From contig CAVSPC010000033.1 in the NCBI GenBank assembly GCA_963729795.1, forward strand, positions 1 to 64,000: 64,000 nt of DNA, given 5' to 3'. The translations under genes and the position numbers were made by a program. The DNA comes from CAWBBA01 sp963729795. GTDB taxonomy: Bacteria; Desulfobacterota; Desulfomonilia; Desulfomonilales; Desulfomonilaceae. The notes under the pieces are model-generated. The model did not search any database and was not told the DNA's origin. It worked only from the letters and a program-made list of their open reading frames with translations. Shown in pieces: positions 1 to 8,991 of this stretch; position 1 is the first letter of the stretch, and each line of letters starts with the position of its first letter.

Positions 1-1599
1 CTTTCCCTTCCTTATCCTGACATCGAGAACCTTGGGTACTCCCGAAACGATGCGAATGTTCGGCACAGATCTCTTGGAAGGGTTTAATCCCGCAACTACA
101 GGCAGATGCGCAGTATAGGTGCCCGGCGGGAGGGTGATCTCCTCTCCCAGACTCACGCTGAACACGCCCCCCTGATCGCCACGGACTTCAACTTTCTCGA
201 CAGTTCTGGTCTTCAGGAGTTTCCCATATCTGGCGAGGGCAGAATCCACATCGGCGGGTCTGTCCACAGTCAGGAACAGACCGTTGGTCTTGTCGACAAC
301 GTGCGAGTAACCTGCCTGAGTCTTTTTCCTCATCCCTAAGGCGACCACATCGACTCCGAGCTTGTCCTTGCCTGTGTATTGTTCGGCCGCCTTGACGAGC
401 TGCTTGGAAGCACACTTCGTAGTGCCAGCCGTCACGATTAGAATTCTCGGCCTCAAAGCCCCGTTTCCGCCGAAGTCCTTCTTCAAGGAATAAGCAGCCG
501 CTGCGCACGGATTGTTATGGCCTCCAAAGTCCGCGTGGTCCAGTTTTTCCTTCAAGTGCGTAAAGGGAGAGGCAGTCCAATCGTAAAGAATATGGCTCAG
601 GCACATCGCTGCACGCGGCTTCTTACTGCCGTCCGGCTGCCTGCACAGAAAGTCTCGTACCGCAATTTTTGATCCCGGAGTAAGGTGTCCCGCTAACTTA
701 GCGACGAAATTCTCAGCCGCCTGGCTCCGTGATGGAGTCCAGGGCTTGACTTTGCGAGCCATCACAACCGAGTCGTCCAGAATCACCATCAACCCCCATT
801 TAGTAGGTGTTCCGGAATAGCTATGAATCCTGACAAGCAACGATCCTGGCAACTGAAACTGTTCAGCCTTGCCGGGTTCTTGGGATGCCAGATTTTCTTG
901 CTTCGGAGTCGCAAGGGTTACATTTTTTTTCCGCGCTCGGGCTTCCGCTATCTTGCCCGCCTTTTCACGCCGGGGGGACGGAACCGTGTCCCATTCTGAA
1001 AGCCCGGGGACCGTGAGTTTGCCAGGCACACGTTTGGCCTTCTTCCCCGATTTTCCTTGTTTCTCGGTTGCAGTCGCACCAGGCTCTTTCGTAACAATTA
1101 CGGGAGTCTCGACGGATTTGGGACCGGAGCCTGTATTAGTTTCGGCTTTCGGTGGGGATGTAACGCTCGCTTCAGTCGACTTAGGCGCCGCCTTCCCCAA
1201 CTCCTGGGCCGCGGTAGAAGGCCGTTCGGAGGGTCCTGTCTTTGGTGTCTTCTCTGGACCGGCGGAAGGTGATTTTTCCAGTGATGGAAGGATACCTGCG
1301 GAAGGATTTACAGGACTCGCACCCACGTCTTCGAGGAGGTTGGTCGAGGAGAACAGCTTGTTCTCCGGAACCCGACTAAAGACGGTCGCAAGTTGGCGGG
1401 TCGCACTTGAAGGGCTTTTGTGGCGAATCACCGGAACGAGGATGCCTAGAACGTACCCCACAACCAACCCGACCACCAAGGCAGCCGCTACACTTATGGC
1501 CTTCAAGGGCAGGTCCTTGGCACTTTTCTTGTTGGAAACCGTAGACGACCCTGCTTTACGGCCTGTTCTTTGCTTGTCGTCGAGGGGTTGATCCGCCAT
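1..1599 (-). CDS. VWA-like membrane-anchored protein, cut off at the window edge
   Basis: The minus-strand frame opens at ATG 1599 and stays open to base 1, so the C-terminus is missing (533 residues visible). Residues 1-32 are polar, followed by one hydrophobic segment at about 33-58 (AISVAAALVVGLVVGYVLGI), as in a single-pass anchor. Residues 60-250 are low complexity, rich in Pro, Ser, Thr and Lys. After that comes a globular part with WGLMVILDDSVVMARK and PRILIVTAGTTKC, which resemble the first and fourth strands of a von Willebrand factor A fold. The MIDAS-like DDS is not a canonical DxSxS, so metal binding is uncertain. The start lies about 18 nt after the RNase P RNA, behind AAAAGGGGGC. 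No function can be assigned; a cell-surface or envelope role is inference. Confidence 0.7.
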   Translation of the reverse strand, partial: MADQPLDDKQRTGRKAGSSTVSNKKSAKDLPLKAISVAAALVVGLVVGYVLGILVPVIRHKSPSSATRQLATVFSRVPENKLFSSTNLLEDVGASPVNPSAGILPSLEKSPSAGPEKTPKTGPSERPSTAAQELGKAAPKSTEASVTSPPKAETNTGSGPKSVETPVIVTKEPGATATEKQGKSGKKAKRVPGKLTVPGLSEWDTVPSPRREKAGKIAEARARKKNVTLATPKQENLASQEPGKAEQFQLPGSLLVRIHSYSGTPTKWGLMVILDDSVVMARKVKPWTPSRSQAAENFVAKLAGHLTPGSKIAVRDFLCRQPDGSKKPRAAMCLSHILYDWTASPFTHLKEKLDHADFGGHNNPCAAAAYSLKKDFGGNGALRPRILIVTAGTTKCASKQLVKAAEQYTGKDKLGVDVVALGMRKKTQAGYSHVVDKTNGLFLTVDRPADVDSALARYGKLLKTRTVEKVEVRGDQGGVFSVSLGEEITLPPGTYTAHLPVVAGLNPSKRSVPNIRIVSGVPKVLDVRIRKGK

Positions 1600-1616
1600 G
1601 ATAGCCCCCTTTTGAG

Positions 1617-1982
1617 GTCCGGGGCGAGCAGTAAGCCGAATTCTGTTCCCGGCAAACCGGGCGGCGATCATTCATCTAGGACGACGGTTACCCGCCGCCT
1701 CAAGCGACCTACCCGGAAGCATCGGACGGGCCGCCCTCAAACGCTTCCCTATTCGGTCTTGCTCCAGATGGGGTTTACCTGGCTTCTCGTGTTACCACGG
1801 GAACCGGTGAGCTCTTACCTCACCCTTTCACCCTTACCTCCGGAATTTCCGGAGGCGGTCTGCTTTCTGTGGCACTTTCCTTGAGGTTACCCTCACCGGG
1901 CGTTACCCGGCATCCTGCCCTTCGGAGTTCGGACTTTCCTCCCGCGCTCAATGGCGCCGGCGATCGCCTTGCTGCCCCAGAC
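1617..1982 (-). ncRNA. rnpB: RNase P RNA (bacterial type A)
   Basis: Read on the minus strand, this stretch carries the hallmarks of RNase P RNA. There is a GAGGAAAGTCCGAACTCC block near the 5' end. AAGGGTGAAAGGGTGAGGTAAGAGCTCACCGG-type elements lie in the middle (quoted in parts). The 3' signature ACAGAATTCGGCTTAC precedes TGCTCGCCCCG, which pairs with the 5' TGGGGCAGCA as helix P1. The length of about 365 nt fits type A. The RNA matures the 5' ends of tRNAs together with the RnpA protein. A strong promoter lies just upstream. No separate terminator is seen before the next gene on the same strand, so that gene may be co-transcribed. The ends are approximate to a few bases. Confidence 0.95.
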
Positions 1983-1989
1983 ACTGCGC

Positions 1990-2018
1990 CTTATATGACA
2001 AGCGGCAAAAAAAAGCAA
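1990..2018 (-). promoter_or_regulatory. Sigma-70-type promoter of rnpB
   Basis: On the minus strand TTGCTT (2018-2013) and TATAAG (1995-1990) are separated by exactly 17 bp. The predicted start falls a few bases before the RNase P RNA body. The position and near-consensus hexamers make this the likely rnpB promoter. Confidence 0.7.
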
Positions 2019-2040
2019 GTAATCCACTGACCGAAAATCC

Positions 2041-2069
2041 TTGAAATACTAACAATTGTATTGTAGGAT
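2041..2069 (+). promoter_or_regulatory. Candidate sigma-70 promoter for the thioredoxin-like gene
   Basis: TTGAAA (2041-2046) and TAGGAT (2064-2069) are 17 bp apart and lie about 40 bp upstream of ATG 2109. It is divergent from the rnpB promoter. Confidence 0.45.
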
Positions 2070-2108
2070 CTAAGCGGTTTATGAGCTTCTTTTCAAAGGA
2101 AGCAGGTT

Positions 2109-3620
2109 ATGCTCAGATATCAATCTCTTGCAATCTTTCTCCTCCTGGTGCTCCTCACTTTTTCCAATGCGTATGCTGCGGCCGGAACGGCTGATCAACT
2201 GAAGTACTATAACTTCAATTTGTACCCGGCTCCCAGCCAGGCCAACAACATGATTCTCCGTGACCTCAAAGGACACGAAGTTAGTCTGGCAGGGCTCAGA
2301 GGAAAAGTGGTGATCCTAAATTTTTGGAAAGTCGACTGCCATCCGTGTTCCATGGAAAAGCCCATTTTGGAGAGGATTTATCGCAAATATGGGCCTCGTG
2401 GCCTCGACATTGTGGCAGTCAATCTTGTGGACAGCAGCGATCGGATACTAAACTACGTACAAAGGGGCGGGTACACTTTCACTTTCGCGTTTGATCCAGG
2501 CAAGAGGTTTGCAATCAGGCCTCTGGCTCTGAAATCCGGAGTGCCGGCCACTTTCGTAGTGAATTCCAATTCGGAGGCCATATACGAAGTTCCAGGCGTG
2601 CCGACCACTTACTTGATAAATCGGCAAGGTGCAGTGGTCGGAAACGCTGTTGGGCTTACCAACTGGGAGGAGCGGCCGCTCGCGAACTTGCTGGAATCTC
2701 TGCTTGGGCCGGTTCCTGCGATGACCGCGCAGAATTCCACCTCATATTCGAGCGCAGCACAACAGGGCCCGGTTCAGGCTCCGCAATCGGCCGGCCCCAG
2801 CCGGGGGATTCCGCCAGCACCGGGGCTCTCGCCCAATGCCCAATTGCCACCTTCTGCTCAGTCAGGCCCTCAAAAAGGGGCAGCGCTTCCCTTTCAAGGT
2901 TCCGTAGCCCCTCAGGGGCCGGTGGCTAACACGCCCGCGGTTTCCCAGGGCTCGCACAGCCCCAGCTCCGTTCAAACCCCGTCTGTCCCACAAGCTTATC
3001 AGCCGCCGAAATCGGCGCTACGCACTCAGAAAAAGCCTCAGCCGGCTCGGTCGGCCAGGTCTCGGCAAAGGACTTCAAGGACCTACAATGCCTCGGCAAT
3101 TGGTTCCCGGCCAACCAGACCGCCAACAACGGGCGCTGCCCGCTCGCGGAGAACTCTCACGGTGACGACCCCTGCGGCTGCCGTGCCCCCCCGACCATTC
3201 AACTCGACCGTTCCTCCGACGGCTCAGGGCCCCGGCCAAACGCCGTATCTGCCCCCCGCGAGTCCTTATAGTCCTTCTAACCCGCCAGCAACGGGCGCAC
3301 GGCAGATTGTTGTCCCAGACCAGAATGGAACTGTGACGGCCAGAATTCCCTCCAATGCAGCCTTTCCGGGGTTCGATCATTTTGGCACTGCGGGGCGCAC
3401 CGCCAACCTTCCACCGGCGCAACCTCTCAGCCCCGGAAACCCGATCGGTGGATTTATCCTGGATTCATTCGGGAGAACGGCGCCGCAAGTCCGCCAAACC
3501 GGCCTTCCTCGAAGCTCGGGCCAACCGGCTTCGTCGTTATTCGGCCAAATAGGCCAGGATGTTCAAGGCTTGGCATCTGGGATCAAGGACACGGTCTCCA
3601 GGATTGTTCCCGTACAATGA
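2109..3620 (+). CDS. Secreted TlpA/ResA-like thioredoxin-fold protein with proline-rich tail
   Basis: 503 residues. The N-terminus (MLRYQSLAIFLLLVLLTFSN, then AYAAAG) is a typical signal peptide, so the protein should be exported. Residues about 45-200 form a TlpA/ResA-type thioredoxin domain: LRGKVVILNFWKVDCHPC gives the redox pair C77-C80, and VPTTYLINRQG contains the cis-proline loop. This family reduces or oxidises disulfides of exported proteins, often during cytochrome c maturation. The last 300 residues are low complexity, rich in Pro, Gln, Ser and Ala, and unlike the usual 150-200 residue family members; they may be a wall-spanning or disordered linker. The start is supported by AAAGGA 9 bases upstream. 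The partner is unknown. Confidence 0.8.
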   Translation: MLRYQSLAIFLLLVLLTFSNAYAAAGTADQLKYYNFNLYPAPSQANNMILRDLKGHEVSLAGLRGKVVILNFWKVDCHPCSMEKPILERIYRKYGPRGLDIVAVNLVDSSDRILNYVQRGGYTFTFAFDPGKRFAIRPLALKSGVPATFVVNSNSEAIYEVPGVPTTYLINRQGAVVGNAVGLTNWEERPLANLLESLLGPVPAMTAQNSTSYSSAAQQGPVQAPQSAGPSRGIPPAPGLSPNAQLPPSAQSGPQKGAALPFQGSVAPQGPVANTPAVSQGSHSPSSVQTPSVPQAYQPPKSALRTQKKPQPARSARSRQRTSRTYNASAIGSRPTRPPTTGAARSRRTLTVTTPAAAVPPRPFNSTVPPTAQGPGQTPYLPPASPYSPSNPPATGARQIVVPDQNGTVTARIPSNAAFPGFDHFGTAGRTANLPPAQPLSPGNPIGGFILDSFGRTAPQVRQTGLPRSSGQPASSLFGQIGQDVQGLASGIKDTVSRIVPVQ

Positions 3621-3710
3621 CCGGGCGTAACCGGCAAAGTGCCTTAGATCGATTATCTAACCTTTTGATGTAATCTCATACCCCTATCCGATACCTCTAA
3701 AGGATTTTTT

Positions 3711-5297
3711 GTGCAGATAGAAGACATAGGCCGAGATTGGGATCTAATCGTAATCGGCGGCGGAATCACCGGCGCGGGCGTACTGTGGGAGGCCACGCGC
3801 CTCGGCCTGAGAAGTCTGCTTGTGGAACAAAGGGATTTCGCCTGGGGAACATCCAGCCGTTCTGCCAAATTGGTCCACGGTGGCCTCCGATACCTCAAGG
3901 ACGGAAGGTTCTGGTTGACCTGGGAATCGGTCAGGGACCGTGAGCGGTTGCTGAAGGAGGCGCCCGGACTCGTCGGGCCCCTCGAATTCCTTATGCCGTT
4001 GTACAAGGGAACAGGGCCTGGAAAACTTGCCATGAAGGCCGGTCTAATGGTGTACGACCTGATGGCTGGCAAGACGCGTCATGGATTCTTGCCTGTCGAG
4101 GAGATCGCGTCGTTGGTTCCTCGTATCAAGCGAGAAGACCTGATGGGCGGATTCCGCTTCATGGATGCTCAGGTGGATGATGCCCGGCTCGTGCTACGGA
4201 TCATTCGGGAATCGATCCGGGCCGGCGCATCTGCGATGAACTACACATCTGTGGTGGAATTGAGGCGCGATGCACGGGACCATGTTGTCGGAGTGGTTCT
4301 GGAAGACACTGAGACACGCAGTACAAAGGAAATTAACGCCCGAGCCGTGATCAATGCCACAGGAGTTTGGGCGGAACGATTGCACCATTCCCCTGAACCG
4401 GGTAAACATCTTCGACCGTTGCGCGGAAGCCACCTTGTCTTTCCCCGATCCGTTTTGCCTGTCGATCAGGCGATTGCCTTGATACATCCCGCGGACCGTC
4501 GTCCGGTGTATGTTTTGCCGTGGGAAGGAGCGATCCTGTTCGGCACCACAGACCTGGATCACAGCCAGGACCTGTCTCTGGAGCCTTCCATCACCATTGA
4601 GGAAGCCTCATACCTTATGGAATGCCTGAAAAGTTTCTTCCCATCCTCGGGAATTTCGCTCACTGACTGCCTGTCCACTTTTTGTGGGATACGGCCGGTG
4701 CTTAGCGAAGGCAAGCTTGACCCATCTAAGGAATCGCGGGAGCACGTCGTCTGGGTGGACAATGGATTGGTAACTGTCACGGGAGGCAAGCTTACCACTT
4801 TTTACCGCTTGGCCGCGGACGCTCTGGCGGCTGCCAAGCCTTTTCTGCCTGGAGTTTCACGCAACCCGCTGAATCGTCCACTATTCACTCCGCCCACTGA
4901 ATTGACTGAGGCAGCGAAAGCGGTACCGGAACAGTTTATGCCCCGTATTTTCGGGCGATACGGGATGGATGCGCAGGACTTGCTGAGCATGGCTCAACCA
5001 GAAGATTTGGAAGCGATACCGCACTCTCGTACCCTATGGGCCGAGTTGCCCTTTGCCGCGAAATTTGAACAAGTGCGGCACCTCTCTGACCTGTTGCTTA
5101 GGCGAGTTCGCGTCGGCCTGCTGACCCCGCGGGGAGGAGCAGATTTTATGGAACGAATCAGGTCCCTTTGCGAACCCTGGCTCAGGTGGGATGCGAACCG
5201 ATGGAACATCGAAATAGAGACTTACCTGCGCGATTGGAAGCTGGCTTACGGCGTACCGGAAGGAAAAAGCGATCCTAGTCACGCGTCGCGCGGATGA
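3711..5297 (+). CDS. glpD: FAD-dependent glycerol-3-phosphate dehydrogenase (GlpD family)
   Basis: 528 residues starting at GTG 3711 behind AAAGGA. The dinucleotide-binding loop GGGITGAG is at residues 16-23. The family block SSRSAKLVHGGLRYL follows, then GTTDLDH and a C-terminal helical domain. GlpD oxidises sn-glycerol-3-phosphate to dihydroxyacetone phosphate and passes electrons to quinone at the inner membrane. The next two genes are an FGGY kinase and an alkyl-DHAP-synthase-like flavoprotein, so the product could feed ether-lipid or glycerol metabolism; that link is inference. The length is normal for the family. The substrate is less certain because GlpD paralogues occur in such clusters. 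Confidence 0.85.
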   Translation: MQIEDIGRDWDLIVIGGGITGAGVLWEATRLGLRSLLVEQRDFAWGTSSRSAKLVHGGLRYLKDGRFWLTWESVRDRERLLKEAPGLVGPLEFLMPLYKGTGPGKLAMKAGLMVYDLMAGKTRHGFLPVEEIASLVPRIKREDLMGGFRFMDAQVDDARLVLRIIRESIRAGASAMNYTSVVELRRDARDHVVGVVLEDTETRSTKEINARAVINATGVWAERLHHSPEPGKHLRPLRGSHLVFPRSVLPVDQAIALIHPADRRPVYVLPWEGAILFGTTDLDHSQDLSLEPSITIEEASYLMECLKSFFPSSGISLTDCLSTFCGIRPVLSEGKLDPSKESREHVVWVDNGLVTVTGGKLTTFYRLAADALAAAKPFLPGVSRNPLNRPLFTPPTELTEAAKAVPEQFMPRIFGRYGMDAQDLLSMAQPEDLEAIPHSRTLWAELPFAAKFEQVRHLSDLLLRRVRVGLLTPRGGADFMERIRSLCEPWLRWDANRWNIEIETYLRDWKLAYGVPEGKSDPSHASRG

Positions 5298-5444
5298 CTC
5301 GCACAACCAACGATGTGAACCGTTCGTATAATTTTTGACGAAACGGATGGTACCGGGTGGGCCGTACCCTGACGTACGGCATAAGACCATACAGTATAAG
5401 ATCCCAATTTCAGTACGCATTACTACGCATGAAAGGCCAAAGCC

Positions 5445-7019
5445 ATGGCCGACGTTTTACTTGCCATTGATTGCGGCACACAAAGCTTGCGGTCTCTACT
5501 GTTCACTGCTCAAGGAGAGGTTCTGGAGAGGGCAGCGGTGCAGTACGAACCGCACTTCCGAACCAAACCGGGCTGGGCAGAGCAAGACCCTGACCTCTTC
5601 TGGCGTAGCGTATGTGAGACTTGCCAAAGTTTGAAGGCTCGCTCTCCCGACCTTTTCGAGCGGATCGCCGGGATCGGGGTCACCACTCAGCGAGATAGCA
5701 TGGTCAACGTGGACGGAAAAGGCGTCCCCTTGCGTCCTGTAATCACCTGGTTGGATCAGCGCAAAGCGGGCAGCGTTTACTTTCCTTCTGCGCTCATGAG
5801 ATTGGCTTACCGTGCGGTTGGAATGGCCGAGGCCGTCAGCAAGCTCCAGGCAGACGGCAAATGCAATTGGATCAGGCAGAACCAGCCTGAAATTTGGGAC
5901 CGTACGCACAAATATCTTCAAGTTTCAGGCTTCCTGAACTTCAAATTGACGGGCGAATTCCGGGACTCGGTTGCCTCTCAGATCGGCCATATTCCTTTCA
6001 ACTACAAGAAATTCCGATGGGCCTCGAAGCGCGAATCTGCCAGCAAGCTCTTTCCCGTTGAGCCAGGTAAGCTGCCCACTGTCGTAAAGCCCGGGGAGCT
6101 GATCGGCGTGGTTTCCGGGGAATCTGCCAGGGAAACGGGCCTCCGGGAGGGCCTACCTGTGATAGCGTGTGGGTCGGACAAAGGCTGCGAGACTATCGGT
6201 ATGGGTGTGTTAAACGAAAAATCTGCTAGCTTGAGTTTCGGCACCACTGCAACAGTTCAAACCACGACGAGGAAATATTTTGAGCCCATTCGCTTCATGC
6301 CGCCTTACCCTGCTCTGATTCCCGGTCACTACAACCCGGAAGTCGAAATCTTCAGGGGTTACTGGATGATCACCTGGTTCAAGAACGAGTTCGCACACAA
6401 GGAAGTCATGGAGGCGCATGATCGAGGCGTGTCGCCCGAAGAGGTGCTCGACGATCTTCTACGGGAGATTCCCGCGGGCTCGTCGGGGTTGCTTGTGCAG
6501 CCATATTGGGGCCCCGGCCTGAAACACTCCGAGGCGAAGGGGTCAATGATTGGTTTCGGTGATGTCCATAGAAAGCCTCATGTGTACCGTGCCGTCATAG
6601 AAGGACTTGGGTATGCGCTACTGGATGGTTTGGACCAGATGGAGCGAGCCGGCAAATTCCGGCCAGAAAGAATCGCAGTTTCCGGCGGCGCTTCTCAGAG
6701 CAATGAAGTATGCGCCATTACTGCGGATATCTTCGATCTACCCCTGTTAAGGGGAGCAACTCATGAAACAGCCGGATTGGGCGCAGCCATCGTGACGGCT
6801 GTAGGACTCGGTATGTATTCGTCGTTTGGTTCAGCCATCCAAAGCATGGTGAGATACCAGCGCACATTCGAGCCGAACCCGCAAAACGCAACAATTTACA
6901 GGGAACTGTATGAACGCGTTTACCGTAAGATCTACCCCGCGTTGCAACCTCTGTACGAACAGATCCGAGAAATCACTGGCTACCCGGAAAAGATCGAAAC
7001 GAGTAAGAGAGGAGCATAG
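5445..7019 (+). CDS. FGGY-family carbohydrate kinase (glycerol kinase-like)
   Basis: 524 residues with the FGGY fold. The N-terminal phosphate loop is LLAIDCGTQSLRSLLF, the mid-domain holds GVTTQRDSMV and VITWLDQRKAG, and the C-terminal ATPase part holds AVSGGASQSNEVCAITADIFDLP. Family members phosphorylate glycerol or sugars with ATP in the cytoplasm. The WxDQR motif fits glycerol- or xylulose-kinase relatives, but the substrate cannot be read from the sequence. The stop at 7017-7019 is directly followed by the GTG start of the next gene, so the two are translationally coupled. It belongs with glpD and the flavoprotein in one plus-strand operon. Confidence 0.8.
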   Translation: MADVLLAIDCGTQSLRSLLFTAQGEVLERAAVQYEPHFRTKPGWAEQDPDLFWRSVCETCQSLKARSPDLFERIAGIGVTTQRDSMVNVDGKGVPLRPVITWLDQRKAGSVYFPSALMRLAYRAVGMAEAVSKLQADGKCNWIRQNQPEIWDRTHKYLQVSGFLNFKLTGEFRDSVASQIGHIPFNYKKFRWASKRESASKLFPVEPGKLPTVVKPGELIGVVSGESARETGLREGLPVIACGSDKGCETIGMGVLNEKSASLSFGTTATVQTTTRKYFEPIRFMPPYPALIPGHYNPEVEIFRGYWMITWFKNEFAHKEVMEAHDRGVSPEEVLDDLLREIPAGSSGLLVQPYWGPGLKHSEAKGSMIGFGDVHRKPHVYRAVIEGLGYALLDGLDQMERAGKFRPERIAVSGGASQSNEVCAITADIFDLPLLRGATHETAGLGAAIVTAVGLGMYSSFGSAIQSMVRYQRTFEPNPQNATIYRELYERVYRKIYPALQPLYEQIREITGYPEKIETSKRGA

Positions 7020-8714
7020 GTGAAGCACGGAGATCCATTCTATCCCGATTGGACGAGCAAGCCTCCAGGGGAGAGGACCTACCGTTCCATTTTTAAATGG
7101 GGCGATCCTAAAGGTTTTAAACACCCCAATCAGAGATTGTATAGGCTTTTGAAAGAAAAGCTCAAAATGACGGATGAGCAGTTCGCTACTCGGAGACATA
7201 CGGGGGATGAAAACGTTCGGATCAGTCAGGTGGTGCGCCTTTCAGAGGAACAAATAGCGGCGTTTCGACGACTGGTGGGCAAAGAAAATGTAGAACAGGA
7301 CGATTTCGCCCGCGCCAGATTTGCCACCGGCAAGACAACAGAAGAAGCCATGATGCTCAGGGAGGAAGCAATTGGCCCGGTCGCCGATCTGGTGATTCAT
7401 CCCCGCGATAAACACGATGTCGCTGCCGTGGTGGACTACTGCAACCAGGAAAAGATTCCCGTATACGTATACGGCGGCGGCTCTTCAGTTACGCTCGGGC
7501 TTCAACCTGTCAGAGGAGGAGTCACTCTCGTAATGAGCACCCACATGAACCGCGTGGTCGAATTCAATGAGACCAATCAAACCATCACTGTGGAAGCGGG
7601 CATCCTGGGGCCGGATTACGAGAGGGCTCTCAACAACGCACCGGAGTTGTTTAAGGCTCGGCGCAGGTACACCTGCGGCCATTTTCCTCAATCGTTCGAA
7701 TACTCGACAGTCGGGGGATGGATCGTTACGCTTGGCTCCGGCCAGGAATCGTCGTATTACGGCGACGTTTGCAATCTCGTGGTGAGTCAGGAATATGTGA
7801 CGCCGACAGGCTCTTTCAAGACCGCCGATTACCCCGCAGCAGCCACCGGACCCAAAGTGAACGACATTATGAAAGGGAGTGAAGGAGCTTTCGGCGTGCT
7901 CGTGAGCGCCACTCTAAAGGTGTTTCGGCAGTTGCCCGAGAACTATCAGGATTTTGGATTCATGTTTCCTACCTGGGATGCCGCTCTGGATGCAGCCAGG
8001 GAAATCAGCCAAGGACAATTCGGCCTGCCGGCCATGTTCAGGATCTCAGATCCTGAAGAGACCGATGTGGCCTTAAAGCTGTATGGAATAGACGGCTCGA
8101 TAATGGACAGCTTTATGCGCTTGCGCGGCCTCGAACCTTCCGCGCGGTGTCTGTGCATCGGGCGCAGCGTAGGGGAACGACGTTTTGCGATGAATGTGAA
8201 ACGCAATGCCCGCAAAATATGTCGCAAACTCGGCGCCATGTCTTTGACGGGCTATCCTGTAAGACGATGGGAACACGGGCGATATACCGATCCGTACATG
8301 CGGGAAGACCTGAACGATTACGGTATCATAATCGACACTCTCGAAACCTCGGTGAATTGGGATACGATAAACAGCGTATGGTGCGGGGTCGCGACGTATG
8401 TTAAGAGCAGACCCCATACCATCTGCATGACGCACGCGTCCCATTTTTATCCACAAGGGACAAATCTCTATTTCATTTTGATAACAAGCGCCACGGATCT
8501 CTCCGATTACCGGAAATTTCACCGAGGCATCATCGATCAGATCGAACGGCACGGCGGCTCACTGAGCCATCATCACGGTGTGGGCAAAATGATGGCCCCG
8601 TGGATGGAACGGCACATAGGATCCGTACAGATGGACATTCTTCGTTCACTCAAAAGACATTTTGATCCGAACAATATTATGAATCCCGGCGGCACCCTGG
8701 GGCTGGACCTTTAG
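7020..8714 (+). CDS. FAD-linked oxidase of the alkyl-DHAP synthase type
   Basis: 564 residues starting at GTG 7020, directly after the kinase stop. The PCMH-type FAD domain shows VYGGGSSVTLG and a later EYSTVGGWIVTLGSG segment. The C-terminal cap has the SHHHGVG triad and ends with RHFDPNNIMNPGGTLG, both typical of alkylglycerone-phosphate synthases. Known members replace the acyl group of acyl-DHAP with a fatty alcohol to give alkyl-DHAP, the first ether-lipid step. Beside GlpD and a kinase, a role in ether lipids or in oxidation of a glycerol-phosphate derivative is possible. The bacterial FAD-oxidase family has many unassigned members, so the exact reaction is not certain. Confidence 0.78.
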   Translation: MKHGDPFYPDWTSKPPGERTYRSIFKWGDPKGFKHPNQRLYRLLKEKLKMTDEQFATRRHTGDENVRISQVVRLSEEQIAAFRRLVGKENVEQDDFARARFATGKTTEEAMMLREEAIGPVADLVIHPRDKHDVAAVVDYCNQEKIPVYVYGGGSSVTLGLQPVRGGVTLVMSTHMNRVVEFNETNQTITVEAGILGPDYERALNNAPELFKARRRYTCGHFPQSFEYSTVGGWIVTLGSGQESSYYGDVCNLVVSQEYVTPTGSFKTADYPAAATGPKVNDIMKGSEGAFGVLVSATLKVFRQLPENYQDFGFMFPTWDAALDAAREISQGQFGLPAMFRISDPEETDVALKLYGIDGSIMDSFMRLRGLEPSARCLCIGRSVGERRFAMNVKRNARKICRKLGAMSLTGYPVRRWEHGRYTDPYMREDLNDYGIIIDTLETSVNWDTINSVWCGVATYVKSRPHTICMTHASHFYPQGTNLYFILITSATDLSDYRKFHRGIIDQIERHGGSLSHHHGVGKMMAPWMERHIGSVQMDILRSLKRHFDPNNIMNPGGTLGLDL

Positions 8715-8991
8715 CGTGGTGTTGCAGATGAGGTTTATGTTTGGATAATACGGGTTCACGATCAGACGATTAATAATTCAAGTAAATACAGCACGGATCT
8801 GAGGCCCTTTATGGGCCGCGGGTCAGTGCCATTTGCTATCAACCGATTCTCAGTTATTAAGAGCGAACTGGTATGATGCAGAGGATCGGTCCAGGACCAC
8901 GGCGACTGCGCCTTGGACTGCTGGAAACGCCGATCATTCGGCCTTTGAAGGAGTCCAACATTTTACGGCGCGTCGAAGTTGCCGGCTTGCC

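Noticed and set aside
869..1591. Long open frame on the plus strand
   Set aside because: It is antisense to the VWA-like gene, which has a normal start, a membrane helix and coding-like composition; the plus-strand product is Ser/Phe-rich without domains.
3642..3665. Terminator behind the thioredoxin-like gene (TTAGAT-CGATT-ATCTAA)
   Set aside because: The stem is only 6 AT-rich pairs and the T-run is short, so it is too weak to call.
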